From the NCBI GenBank assembly GCA_902538255.1, contig CACBEJ010000003.1, forward strand, positions 1-64,000: DNA of 64,000 nt. Direction: 5' to 3'. Positions 56,503 to 64,000 of this stretch are shown here, piece by piece (the stretch's first letter is position 1; the number at the start of each line of letters is the position of its first letter). The translations under genes and the position numbers were made by a program. This DNA is from an uncultured Pelagibacteraceae bacterium. Lineage in GTDB: Bacteria > Pseudomonadota > Alphaproteobacteria > Pelagibacterales > Pelagibacteraceae. The notes below the pieces were generated by a model. That model was not told the origin of the DNA, did no database searches, and saw only the letters and a list, made by a program, of their open reading frames with translations.

Positions 56503-58535
56503 TTAATTCTCTTTTGATATCTTATCCAACCAGGACTTCTTGTACCTTCTTCAATTTCAAAATCTTGATTAAAATCAAAATCATCATCATTATTAATTTC
56601 TTCATCAAAGAAGGAGTTTTTTTCTAAATGTTTTTCTGGAAGTTCATCAACAAATCTTGAAGCCATACTATCAATCCAATCTCCTTGATAAAATCTATTC
56701 ATTGAAAATGAAATGATAGCTTTTTCCTTTGCTCTTGTAATTCCTACATACGCTAACCGTCTTTCTTCCTCTAGGCCATTCTGACCTTTTTCCTCGATAG
56801 ATTTTTGGTGTGGAAATAGCCCTTCCTCCCATCCAGGTAAAAATACAACATCAAACTCTAAACCTTTTGCGGCGTGCATAGTCATCATGTTAATTTTTTC
56901 ACCATCCCATTCCTGATCTACGGAAGTTGCTAAAGAAACATGTTCTAAAAAACTTTCTAGATTGTCAAATTCTTTCATTGCACTCAATAACTCTTTAATG
57001 TTTTCTAATCTATTTTCATTATCCAAGTCTTTTTTATTTTTAAGCATTGCTGAATATCCTGACTCATCTAAAACAATTTGTAATAATTTTACATGACTTG
57101 ATTTTTTTACAATTAAATCATTTCTCCACTTCATTAAAGAATTGATAAATGTACTAAGACCAATTTTAGCTTTCGGTTTAATTAAATTTTTTTCAAGCAT
57201 TTTTATTGATGCTCTTTCTAAATTTAAATTATTTACCTTAGCAAACTCATGAATATTTTTTAAAGTACTATCTCCTATCGATCTCTTAGGGTTATTTACT
57301 ATTCTTTCAAAAGCCAAGTCATCTTTTTCTTGATGAATCAATCTCAAATACGCAACAGAATCCTTAATTTCAGCTCTTTCGTAAAATTTTGTACCACCCA
57401 ATATTCTATAAGGCATACCAATTTTAAGAAATCTTTCCTCAAATTCACGTGTTTGAAAAATGGCTCTAACTAAAATTGCAATATTATTATATGAAAACTT
57501 TTTTTTTATTTTTTTTTCAATTTCATCAGAAATCCCAATTGCTTCATCTTTACCATTTTTAAAACAGTTTAATTGCACTGGATCACCCTCTTCCATCGTA
57601 GTAATTAATGTTTTTCCAACTCTATTTTGATTATTAGAAATAAGGTCTGAAGCAACTGATAAAATATTCTGTGAGGATCTGTAATTTTGTTCTAATCTTA
57701 TTACTTTTGTATTCTCATATACTTGGTCAAACTCTAAAAAATTTTTAATTTCTGCACCTCTCCAGCTATAAATCGATTGATCATCGTCTCCAACACAGCA
57801 AATATTTTTGTGTTTTTCAGATAAAAGATTAAGCCACTTACTTTGTATAAGGTTTGTATCTTGATATTCATCAACAAGTATATATTTAAAATTTTTTGCG
57901 TATATTTCTCTTATATCTGAATTAAATTCTAAAATTTTAACAGCATGCAATATAAGGTCACCAAAGTCACAAGAGTTTAAGTCAATTAATTTTTGTTGGT
58001 AAATTTTATAAAGAGGAAGTATCGTTTTTTCGTAAAGATCTTTTTTATTTATTACTACCTCGTTAGGATAAAATCCTTTATTTTTCCAACGATCAATTAT
58101 TGCCAATATAAATCTTGGAGATAATTGTTTAATATCAATATTTTCAGCTTTACAAATGTTCTTAATAAGTCTGATCTGATCATCAGTATCAACAATAGTA
58201 AAATTAGAATTAAGGTTTGCAGCAGATGCGTGTTTTCTCAATAATTTTGCACAGATTGAGTGAAATGTTCCAAGCCAAGAAAGTCCAACAGCAGTAGAAC
58301 CAAGTATTTTGCTTACTCTGTTCTGCATTTCTTTAGCAGCTTTGTTAGTAAACGTAACTGCTAAGATTTGATTTGGAAATGCCTTTTTTTCTTTAATAAT
58401 GTTAGCAATTCTAGAGGTTAATACTTTTGTTTTTCCAGATCCAGCCCCAGCTACAATTAAGAGAGGACCATCTAAATGCAGAACAGCCTCTCTTTGAGCT
58501 TCATTTAAATTTTTTAAATAATCTTTGTTTATCAT
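56499..58535 (-). CDS. uvrD: UvrD/PcrA/Rep-type DNA helicase
   Basis: A superfamily 1A 3'-5' helicase for mismatch and excision repair. The 678-residue protein has the Q motif (LNEAQREAV), Walker A GAGSGKT (30-36), DEYQDTN (motif II), GDDDQSIYSWRGA (III), LEQNYRS (IV), TMHAAKGLEF (V) and VGITRAKEKA (VI). It ends with an acidic tail and lacks an obvious C-terminal UvrB-binding tudor domain. With uvrB at the left end, two excision-repair genes are in the window but not adjacent. Confidence 0.94.
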   Translation of the reverse strand: MINKDYLKNLNEAQREAVLHLDGPLLIVAGAGSGKTKVLTSRIANIIKEKKAFPNQILAVTFTNKAAKEMQNRVSKILGSTAVGLSWLGTFHSICAKLLRKHASAANLNSNFTIVDTDDQIRLIKNICKAENIDIKQLSPRFILAIIDRWKNKGFYPNEVVINKKDLYEKTILPLYKIYQQKLIDLNSCDFGDLILHAVKILEFNSDIREIYAKNFKYILVDEYQDTNLIQSKWLNLLSEKHKNICCVGDDDQSIYSWRGAEIKNFLEFDQVYENTKVIRLEQNYRSSQNILSVASDLISNNQNRVGKTLITTMEEGDPVQLNCFKNGKDEAIGISDEIEKKIKKKFSYNNIAILVRAIFQTREFEERFLKIGMPYRILGGTKFYERAEIKDSVAYLRLIHQEKDDLAFERIVNNPKRSIGDSTLKNIHEFAKVNNLNLERASIKMLEKNLIKPKAKIGLSTFINSLMKWRNDLIVKKSSHVKLLQIVLDESGYSAMLKNKKDLDNENRLENIKELLSAMKEFDNLESFLEHVSLATSVDQEWDGEKINMMTMHAAKGLEFDVVFLPGWEEGLFPHQKSIEEKGQNGLEEERRLAYVGITRAKEKAIISFSMNRFYQGDWIDSMASRFVDELPEKHLEKNSFFDEEINNDDDFDFNQDFEIEEGTRSPGWIRYQKRIK

Positions 58536-58568
58536 TTAATATAATACTTTATAAGCTTTTTGGTTGTT

Positions 58569-60059
58569 ATGAGTAAAAAAAATTTTTTTAAAAAATATTT
58601 AAATAACATAAGTAATTTTATTAATAATCTTTTAGAAAGTAATTTAAACAAGTTAAATTCGAAAAATTTTAGTTTTTTATTAAAAAATAATAAAATAATT
58701 TTTACTTTTGTCGCACTTTTTGTAGTTTTTATATCTTATTTATCAATACCTACTTTTTATAATCAAAATGAAATCTCAAAAAAATTAAAAAATGAGCTTC
58801 AAAATAAATTTAATTTAAATTTTAAATTTTCTAAAAAAATTAGATATAGTTTTTTTCCTTGGCCTCATTTTTCAACTTCTGATACAATAATTTTAGGTGA
58901 TCAAAAAGAAATTTCAAAAATAAGTAAATTAAAAATTTACATTTCATTAGATAATCTTTTTTCATTAAAAAATATTGATGTAAAAGATTTGATTTTAGAA
59001 AAATCTAATTTTAATTTGAGTGCAAAAAATTATAATTTCTTTCTTAAATTATTGAATAAAAATTATCAAAATGGAAATTTATTAATTAAAGATAGTAATG
59101 TATTTTTTAGAGATATAGATGAAGAAATTTTATTCTTAAGTAAAATTTTTAAAATTGAATATTATTATGACTCAAAAGAATTAAAAAATATTTTTTATTC
59201 GGAAAATGAGATATTTAATATTCCATTCTCATTTAAATCTTTTTACAGTAAAAATAATAATAAAATATTTTCTACAATCAATCTTAATTTAATGAAACTT
59301 AAAATTGAAAATGAATTAAACTTAGTTGATGAAATAAAATTTGGAAAATCCGAATTTATTTTTAAAAAATCTAAAAGAATTTTTGATTATCAACTTGAGA
59401 AAAATTCATTTAATTTTCGTATTTTTGATAAAATAGACCAACCAGAAATAAATTATAAAGGTAATTTAAATTTTAAACCTTTTTACGCTTATCTAGAAGG
59501 GCGATCAGATGAAATAAATTTAAATTATATATTTGGTTCCAATGCCATCATTGCTCAATTGTTGAAAACTGAAATATTTAATAATAAAAATATAGATTTC
59601 AAATTAAATATAAATGCAAACAATGTTTATAATAAGTCGAATTTTAAAAACATAAATTTAAATTCAAAAATTCAAGAGGGTTTAATTGATGCAGATAATA
59701 CAAAATTTAAGTGGAGAGATATTGCAGACTTTGAGTTATTAGAGAGTTTAATTTATGTTAAAAATGGTGAATTAGTTTTGGATGGAAAACTTAAAATAAA
59801 TATAAATAATTTTAATAAACTTTATAAATTTCTCTTAACACCAAAAAATTATAGAAATCAAATTAAACGAGTCGACTTAAATTTTACTTACAATTTTGAT
59901 CAAAAAATAGCAGAATTAAAAGATATAAAAGTTGACGATAAAATAAATAATAAAATTAATAAAATTCTGAATAATGTGGTTTTAAAAAAAGACGACTTAC
60001 AAAATAAAATTTATTTTAAAAATTTATTAAACGAAGCAATTAAAAGTTATGCTGGATAG
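58569..60059 (+). CDS. AsmA-like membrane-anchored protein
   Basis: A 496-residue protein with one N-terminal membrane helix (about residues 45-65) and a large Asn/Lys/Phe-rich periplasmic part made of beta strands. The segment [18 protein letters not shown] after the helix and the later layout resemble AsmA/TamB-type lipid-transport proteins of the outer membrane. Conservation is weak, so the call is tentative. The ATG at 58569 is preferred over a TTG three codons upstream. The 3' end overlaps convergent fumC by 13 bases. Confidence 0.7.
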   Translation: MSKKNFFKKYLNNISNFINNLLESNLNKLNSKNFSFLLKNNKIIFTFVALFVVFISYLSIPTFYNQNEISKKLKNELQNKFNLNFKFSKKIRYSFFPWPHFSTSDTIILGDQKEISKISKLKIYISLDNLFSLKNIDVKDLILEKSNFNLSAKNYNFFLKLLNKNYQNGNLLIKDSNVFFRDIDEEILFLSKIFKIEYYYDSKELKNIFYSENEIFNIPFSFKSFYSKNNNKIFSTINLNLMKLKIENELNLVDEIKFGKSEFIFKKSKRIFDYQLEKNSFNFRIFDKIDQPEINYKGNLNFKPFYAYLEGRSDEINLNYIFGSNAIIAQLLKTEIFNNKNIDFKLNINANNVYNKSNFKNINLNSKIQEGLIDADNTKFKWRDIADFELLESLIYVKNGELVLDGKLKININNFNKLYKFLLTPKNYRNQIKRVDLNFTYNFDQKIAELKDIKVDDKINNKINKILNNVVLKKDDLQNKIYFKNLLNEAIKSYAG

Positions 60060-61435
60060 ATCATTGTTTTTGGATTAACTATTTTATCGTAATCTTTTTC
60101 TTTAACTAATCCAGTTTTTAAAGTCTCATATTTTAATGTGGTATTATTTTTAAGTGCTGTCTTTGCAATCTTCGCTGCAATGTCATACCCAATGTGTGGA
60201 GCTAGTGCGGTAACAAGCATTAATGAATTATCTAGGTGCTCTTGTATTTTCTTTTTATTAGCCTTTATTCCCCTAACACAATAAAGAGCAAAATTATTTG
60301 TACTATCTGCTATTAAATCTATTGATTGTAAGATGTTATGGGCAATTAACGGTTTAAAAACATTTAGTTCAAAATGACCGTGGGAACCTGCCATTGTTAT
60401 ACCATTATGATTGCCTATCACTTTAACACAAACCATTGTTACTGCTTCACATTGAGTTGGATTTACTTTTCCTGGCATTATAGATGAGCCTGGTTCGTTT
60501 TCAGGTAAAATTAGTTCTCCATACCCAGCTCTAGGGCCTGAACCTAAAAATCGAATATCATTCGATATTTTCATTAATGCAACTGCACAGGTATTTAATG
60601 CACCAGAAAAATTTACGATTGCATCATGAGCTGCAAGTTCAGCAAATTTGTTTGGAGCTGGTTTAAATTTTATTTTTGTAAATTTAGCAATCTCTTTAAC
60701 AATTTTTTTATCAAAATTTTTTTTAGAATTTATTCCAGTACCCACAGCAGTCCCTCCTTGAGCAAGAAATAGTATTTCTTTTAAAGCATATTCTATTCTC
60801 TCAATACTCTTTTTAACCTGAAAATGATATCCAGAAAACTCCTGTCCCAGAGATATTGGAGTGGCGTCTTGAAGATGAGTTCTTCCAATTTTAACTATAT
60901 TTTTAAATTCATTAGATTTATTTTTTAACTCTTTTTCTAAAATTTTTAAGCTTGGTAGCATTTTAGAAATAGTTTCTTTAGCAATAGAGATATGCATTGC
61001 AGTTGGAAAAACATCGTTTGTAGATTGAGATTTGTTTACGTGATCATTTGGATGAACAGGTTTTTTAGTGCCTTTTTTTCCACCCAAGATTTCTATAGCT
61101 CTGTTAGCTATAACCTCATTTACATTCATATTTGTTTGTGTACCAGAACCTGTTTGCCAGACTTTTAAAGGAAAGTTTTCATCTAATTTACCTTTAATTA
61201 CTTCGTCTGACGCTTTGATTATTGCTTTAGAAATTTTGCCATCAATTAATTTATCTTTAGCATGCACTATAGCGGCTGCTCGCTTAATAATTGCAATTGA
61301 TTTAATAATTGAAATATTTACTAAAATTTTTCCAATATTAAAAAATTTATTGGATCTTTGAGTTGATGCGCCCCAATACCTATCATTTGGAACATTTATA
61401 TTTCCAATGCTGTCAAATTCTTTTCTTAATTTCAT
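60047..61435 (-). CDS. fumC: Class II fumarate hydratase
   Basis: An iron-independent fumarase converting fumarate to malate in the TCA cycle. The 462-residue protein has [29 protein letters not shown] (active-site region) and the family signature [13 protein letters not shown]. It is the oxygen-stable enzyme. Nothing unusual is seen in its sequence. Confidence 0.96.
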   Translation of the reverse strand: MKLRKEFDSIGNINVPNDRYWGASTQRSNKFFNIGKILVNISIIKSIAIIKRAAAIVHAKDKLIDGKISKAIIKASDEVIKGKLDENFPLKVWQTGSGTQTNMNVNEVIANRAIEILGGKKGTKKPVHPNDHVNKSQSTNDVFPTAMHISIAKETISKMLPSLKILEKELKNKSNEFKNIVKIGRTHLQDATPISLGQEFSGYHFQVKKSIERIEYALKEILFLAQGGTAVGTGINSKKNFDKKIVKEIAKFTKIKFKPAPNKFAELAAHDAIVNFSGALNTCAVALMKISNDIRFLGSGPRAGYGELILPENEPGSSIMPGKVNPTQCEAVTMVCVKVIGNHNGITMAGSHGHFELNVFKPLIAHNILQSIDLIADSTNNFALYCVRGIKANKKKIQEHLDNSLMLVTALAPHIGYDIAAKIAKTALKNNTTLKYETLKTGLVKEKDYDKIVNPKTMIYPA

Positions 61436-61501
61436 TGATAATTTTTAAGTAACAAATAATTATTAACATACAATAAATTTTTAAAAACATACAGGAGCAT
61501 T

Positions 61502-61873
61502 ATGTCGAATTTTAGCAAAGTAGGCACTTTCATGAAAACTTTTGGACAGGAAGTTAAAACTAAACCATCATTTAGTACTGATAAAATTAATAAATTAAGG
61601 TTAGACCTAATTAAAGAGGAACTAGAGGAGCTTACAGAAGCTATGAATAATAAGGACTTGTTGGAAGTAGCTGATGCGCTAACAGACATATTGTATGTAA
61701 CTTATGGAGCAGGCCACGCCTTTGGTATCGATTTGGATAAATGTTTTGACGAGGTCCAAAATTCAAATATGAGTAAGTTAGATGAAAATGGAAAACCAAT
61801 TTACAATGAGTCTGGAAAAGTCATGAAAGGTCCTAACTATTTTAAGCCAGATCTATCAAAGTTTATGAATTAA
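61502..61873 (+). CDS. MazG-like / phosphoribosyl-ATP-pyrophosphohydrolase-like protein
   Basis: A 123-residue all-alpha NTP pyrophosphatase superfamily protein. The EEL-x2-L-x2-A helix (LIKEELEELTEAM, residues ~36-48) and the next helix EVADALTDILYVTYGAG (~55-71) hold the acidic Mg-binding residues (ExxE ... ExxD). The C-terminal part (DENGKPIYNESGKVMKGPNYFKPDL) matches a subgroup found in bacteria and some eukaryotes. It may hydrolyse an abnormal nucleotide. A ribosome-binding site (aggag) precedes the ATG. Its end overlaps nadC by 4 bases. Confidence 0.82.
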   Translation: MSNFSKVGTFMKTFGQEVKTKPSFSTDKINKLRLDLIKEELEELTEAMNNKDLLEVADALTDILYVTYGAGHAFGIDLDKCFDEVQNSNMSKLDENGKPIYNESGKVMKGPNYFKPDLSKFMN

Positions 61874-62703
61874 ATTTCTAACTTAAAGTCAATTGCAGGA
61901 GCGCTGTGTGTAATACTTCCTACAGAAATTCTGTTAATTCCAGTAGACGCAATAGCTTTAACAGTTTTTAAAGTTACATTCCCTGAAGCTTCAGTTTCAT
62001 AATATTTTTTAGCAATTTTAACACCATGTTTTAGATTTTTAACACTCATATTGTCGAGCAGAACAGTATTAAATTTTAGACCTAATATTGATTTAAGTTG
62101 TTTTATTGAATCAACCTCAACCGTAATTTTTTTTCCTTTTTTATTTTTTATTGCCTTAAAGACTAAAGTTTTTAAATCTGAACTAGCTATATGGTTATCT
62201 TTAATTAAATATTCGTCACTTAAATTAAATCTATGATTTGTACCACCTCCTATTTTAACAGCATATTTTTGTATAACTCTTAGATTAGGAATCGTTTTTC
62301 TTGTGCAACAAATTTTAGTTTTTTTTCCAACTAATTTAACAAACTCATTTGTTTTAGTTGCTATTCCAGAAATATGAGATAAAAAATTTAATGCTACTCT
62401 TTCAGCAATTAGAATATTTTTTGCATTCCCTTTAATTAAAGCTACTAAATTTCCTTTATTAACTTTAGAACCATCTTTTTTCTTAATAATGAATTTTATT
62501 TTATCATCAATTAATGCAAAAGTTTGTTTAGCAAACAACAATCCTGCAACAATTGCACTTTGATTTGCAATTAATTTAACTATTACAATTTTATCACCTT
62601 TAATTAAACTTGAAGTGACATCTCCTGCAGGATAAAGATCTTCGTTTAATGCTAGCTTAACAGCAGTCTTGATAAATTCTTTGCTTAATTTTATTTTTGA
62701 CAC
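61870..62703 (-). CDS. nadC: Nicotinate-nucleotide diphosphorylase (quinolinate phosphoribosyltransferase)
   Basis: NadC makes nicotinate mononucleotide from quinolinate and PRPP. The 277-residue protein has ALNEDLYPAGDVTS, LNFLSHISGIAT, CTRKTIPNLRVIQKYAV, NHRFNLSDEYLIKDNHI and the C-terminal SVGSITHSAPAIDFKLE. It starts 4 bases after the nadA stop, so they form an operon. nadB is not in the window. Confidence 0.95.
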   Translation of the reverse strand: MSKIKLSKEFIKTAVKLALNEDLYPAGDVTSSLIKGDKIVIVKLIANQSAIVAGLLFAKQTFALIDDKIKFIIKKKDGSKVNKGNLVALIKGNAKNILIAERVALNFLSHISGIATKTNEFVKLVGKKTKICCTRKTIPNLRVIQKYAVKIGGGTNHRFNLSDEYLIKDNHIASSDLKTLVFKAIKNKKGKKITVEVDSIKQLKSILGLKFNTVLLDNMSVKNLKHGVKIAKKYYETEASGNVTLKTVKAIASTGINRISVGSITHSAPAIDFKLEI

Positions 62704-62707
62704 TTAA

Positions 62708-63697
62708 TTATCTGCCAATTGCTGCCATTCTTTCAACAGATATTCTGGCTTTATCAATTGTTTCTTTGTCCATAATTATTTCGCCAGTTTCGTTCTCTAG
62801 ACAATTTAATATTTTTGGAAGTGTAATTTTTTTCATGTGAGGGCACATATTACATGGTTTAACAAAGTCTACATTTGGATTTTCTATCTGGATATTGTCA
62901 CTCATTGAACACTCAGTAACCATCATTACTTTTTTTGGTTGATTATCTTTTACATATTTTATCATTCCAGATGTTGATCCAGCGAAATCACTTGCTTCAA
63001 TTACATCAGGTGGACACTCTGGGTGTGCTATAATTTTAATTCCTGGATTATTTTTTCTTATATCCTCTATTTCTTTTTTATTAAATTGATCATGTACAAT
63101 ACAAATTCCTTTCCAAGAAATAATTTCAACATCAGTTTGAGAAGCAACATATTTAGCTAAATAATCATCAGGTAAAAATATTACTCTTTTTACTCCAAGT
63201 GATTTAACTATTTTTACTGCGTTCGCAGATGTACAACAAACATCTGTTTCAGCCTTTACTTCTGCAGACGTATTAACATAAGACACAACAGGAACGCCTG
63301 GGTATTTTTTTTTTAATAGCCTAACATCTTTACCTGTAATAGATGATGATAAAGAACAACCAGCATCCATATCAGGAAGGATAACTTTTTTATTAGGGCT
63401 CATTAATTTTGCAGTTTCTGCCATGAAATGCACGCCAGCCATTAAAATAATGTCAGCTGAAGTTTTTGAGGCTTCAATTGCTAATGCAAGAGAGTCCGCA
63501 GAAAAATCTGCAACACCATGATAAATTTCTGGAGTTTGATAATTGTGGGCCAGAATTACAGCATTCTTTTCTTTTTTTAATTTATTAATTTTATGAATGT
63601 ATGGAGCATGTACAGACCACTCAATTTCAGGCATAACCTTAGAAATTTTTTGATAAATAGGATCTGTTGCTTTACGCACTTCTTGTGTAATTTCCAT
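62708..63697 (-). CDS. nadA: Quinolinate synthase NadA
   Basis: NadA condenses iminoaspartate with dihydroxyacetone phosphate to quinolinate using a [4Fe-4S] cluster. Cys residues that probably bind the cluster are in VCCTSANAV, TECSMSDN and CNMCPHMK. The frame extends to a TTG at 63712, but the ATG at 63697 (MEITQEVRKATD) is preferred, giving 329 residues. Its start region overlaps the tRNA-Leu promoter on the other strand. Confidence 0.94.
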   Translation of the reverse strand: MEITQEVRKATDPIYQKISKVMPEIEWSVHAPYIHKINKLKKEKNAVILAHNYQTPEIYHGVADFSADSLALAIEASKTSADIILMAGVHFMAETAKLMSPNKKVILPDMDAGCSLSSSITGKDVRLLKKKYPGVPVVSYVNTSAEVKAETDVCCTSANAVKIVKSLGVKRVIFLPDDYLAKYVASQTDVEIISWKGICIVHDQFNKKEIEDIRKNNPGIKIIAHPECPPDVIEASDFAGSTSGMIKYVKDNQPKKVMMVTECSMSDNIQIENPNVDFVKPCNMCPHMKKITLPKILNCLENETGEIIMDKETIDKARISVERMAAIGR

Positions 63698-63713
63698 GAG
63701 GATTTTTACCAAT

Positions 63714-63742
63714 TTGAATCATGATTGTCATTCATTTATTAT
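63714..63742 (+). promoter_or_regulatory. Probable tRNA-Leu promoter
   Basis: TTGAAT (63714-63719) and TATTAT (63737-63742) are separated by 17 bases, and the -10 lies 10 bases before the tRNA. The spacing is ideal for sigma-70. Confidence 0.5.
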
Positions 63743-63752
63743 GGGACATATT

Positions 63753-63838
63753 GCGGTCGTGCTGAAATTGGTAGACAGGCACGGTTGAGGGCCGTGTGGA
63801 CCTAGTCCATGAGAGTTCGAGTCTCTCCGACCGCACCA
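63753..63838 (+). tRNA. tRNA-Leu (GAG)
   Basis: An 86-base class II tRNA: acceptor GCGGTCG paired with CGACCGC, long variable arm, anticodon stem CACGG/CCGTG with loop TTGAGGG (anticodon GAG), T loop TTCGAGT, and encoded ACCA. The D loop has GGTAG as normal. Confidence 0.95.
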
Positions 63839-63864
63839 AAGTGAATTTAGTAGAGGAGTTTTTG

Positions 63865-64000
63865 ATGGATAAATTGCTTTCAGTAATATTTATGATTGGG
63901 GTTTTACTTTTAGTTCTACCAAGTTTTTTACAATCAAATTCTCAATTAAAGCAATTTCTTAAAAATCTCAGTATATGGATTATTCTTGTTTTTATTATTT
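63865..64000 (+). CDS. Membrane protein, N-terminal part only
   Basis: The first ~45 codons of a gene cut by the right edge, starting MDKLLSVIFMIGVLLL after a good ribosome-binding site (gaggag). Two hydrophobic segments are visible (residues ~5-19 and ~35-45), so an integral membrane or membrane-anchored protein is likely. The family cannot be told from this much. Confidence 0.6.
   Translation, partial: MDKLLSVIFMIGVLLLVLPSFLQSNSQLKQFLKNLSIWIILVFII

Overview
The window looks like a contiguous piece of a small, streamlined alphaproteobacterial chromosome of the SAR11 (Pelagibacter-like) type. The sequence is strongly AT-rich throughout (base composition not computed), intergenic gaps are mostly a few bases, and neighbouring genes often overlap. 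Several arrangements are alphaproteobacterial: yqeY-dnaG-rpoD, the RNase P RNA next to mraZ, and a primase that has lost its zinc ligands. The assignment is inferred from gene content and style, not from a database match.

Layout. 1-15 kb: DNA repair and metabolism. It holds a partial SDR oxidoreductase, uvrB, an aspartate-type aminotransferase, two NAD-dependent epimerase-like genes, a small membrane protein, trxB, an ELM1-family protein, a 2OG-Fe(II) oxygenase, an Anbu-type proteasome-like peptidase next to a circularly permuted ATP-grasp protein, and carB-carA. 15-19.3 kb: yqeY, dnaG, rpoD and a tRNA-Val with very unusual D and T loops.

19.3-31.2 kb: an accessory island inserted at a tRNA gene with anticodon CAT. 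The first 40 bases of that tRNA, with their promoter, remain at the left edge. A complete tRNA, with a second promoter of similar design, sits at the right edge. The island carries two tandem cytosine-5 DNA methyltransferases (one split by a one-base frameshift at a run of eight A), a small PD-(D/E)XK-like protein, a second candidate nuclease, a DUF4420-like PD-(D/E)XK protein and a large Z1-domain helicase-like ATPase. I read this as a modification-dependent or restriction-type defence system. A divergent unknown gene shares a 12-bp-arm palindrome with the Z1 gene that covers both start codons. The right part holds small unknown genes with structured leaders and a Cas4/RecB-like nuclease. No integrase or transposase gene is visible in the island.

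31.2-55 kb: mlaC and mlaA, an amidase, rnpB, then a long division and cell-wall (dcw) cluster: mraZ, ftsZ, rsmH, ftsL, ftsI, a murE-murF fusion, mraY, murD, ftsW, murG, murC, murB, ddl, ftsQ, a very short FtsA-like gene, lpxC, bamD and ligA. The order is near-classical with two exceptions: ftsZ has moved to just behind mraZ, and the ftsA position holds only about 234 codons, apparently lacking the nucleotide-binding actin-like half. mraZ is preceded by three CCCAT repeats at exact 10-bp spacing, a textbook-like MraZ operator overlapping the promoter.

55-64 kb: a M24 aminopeptidase, uvrD, an AsmA-like protein, fumC, a MazG-like pyrophosphohydrolase, nadC and nadA, tRNA-Leu(GAG), and the start of a membrane protein cut by the window edge.

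Outside the island almost everything is core metabolism or cell division. The points most worth following are the tRNA-split defence island, the minimal FtsA with displaced ftsZ, the unusual tRNA-Val, and the small-gene cassette with structured leaders.
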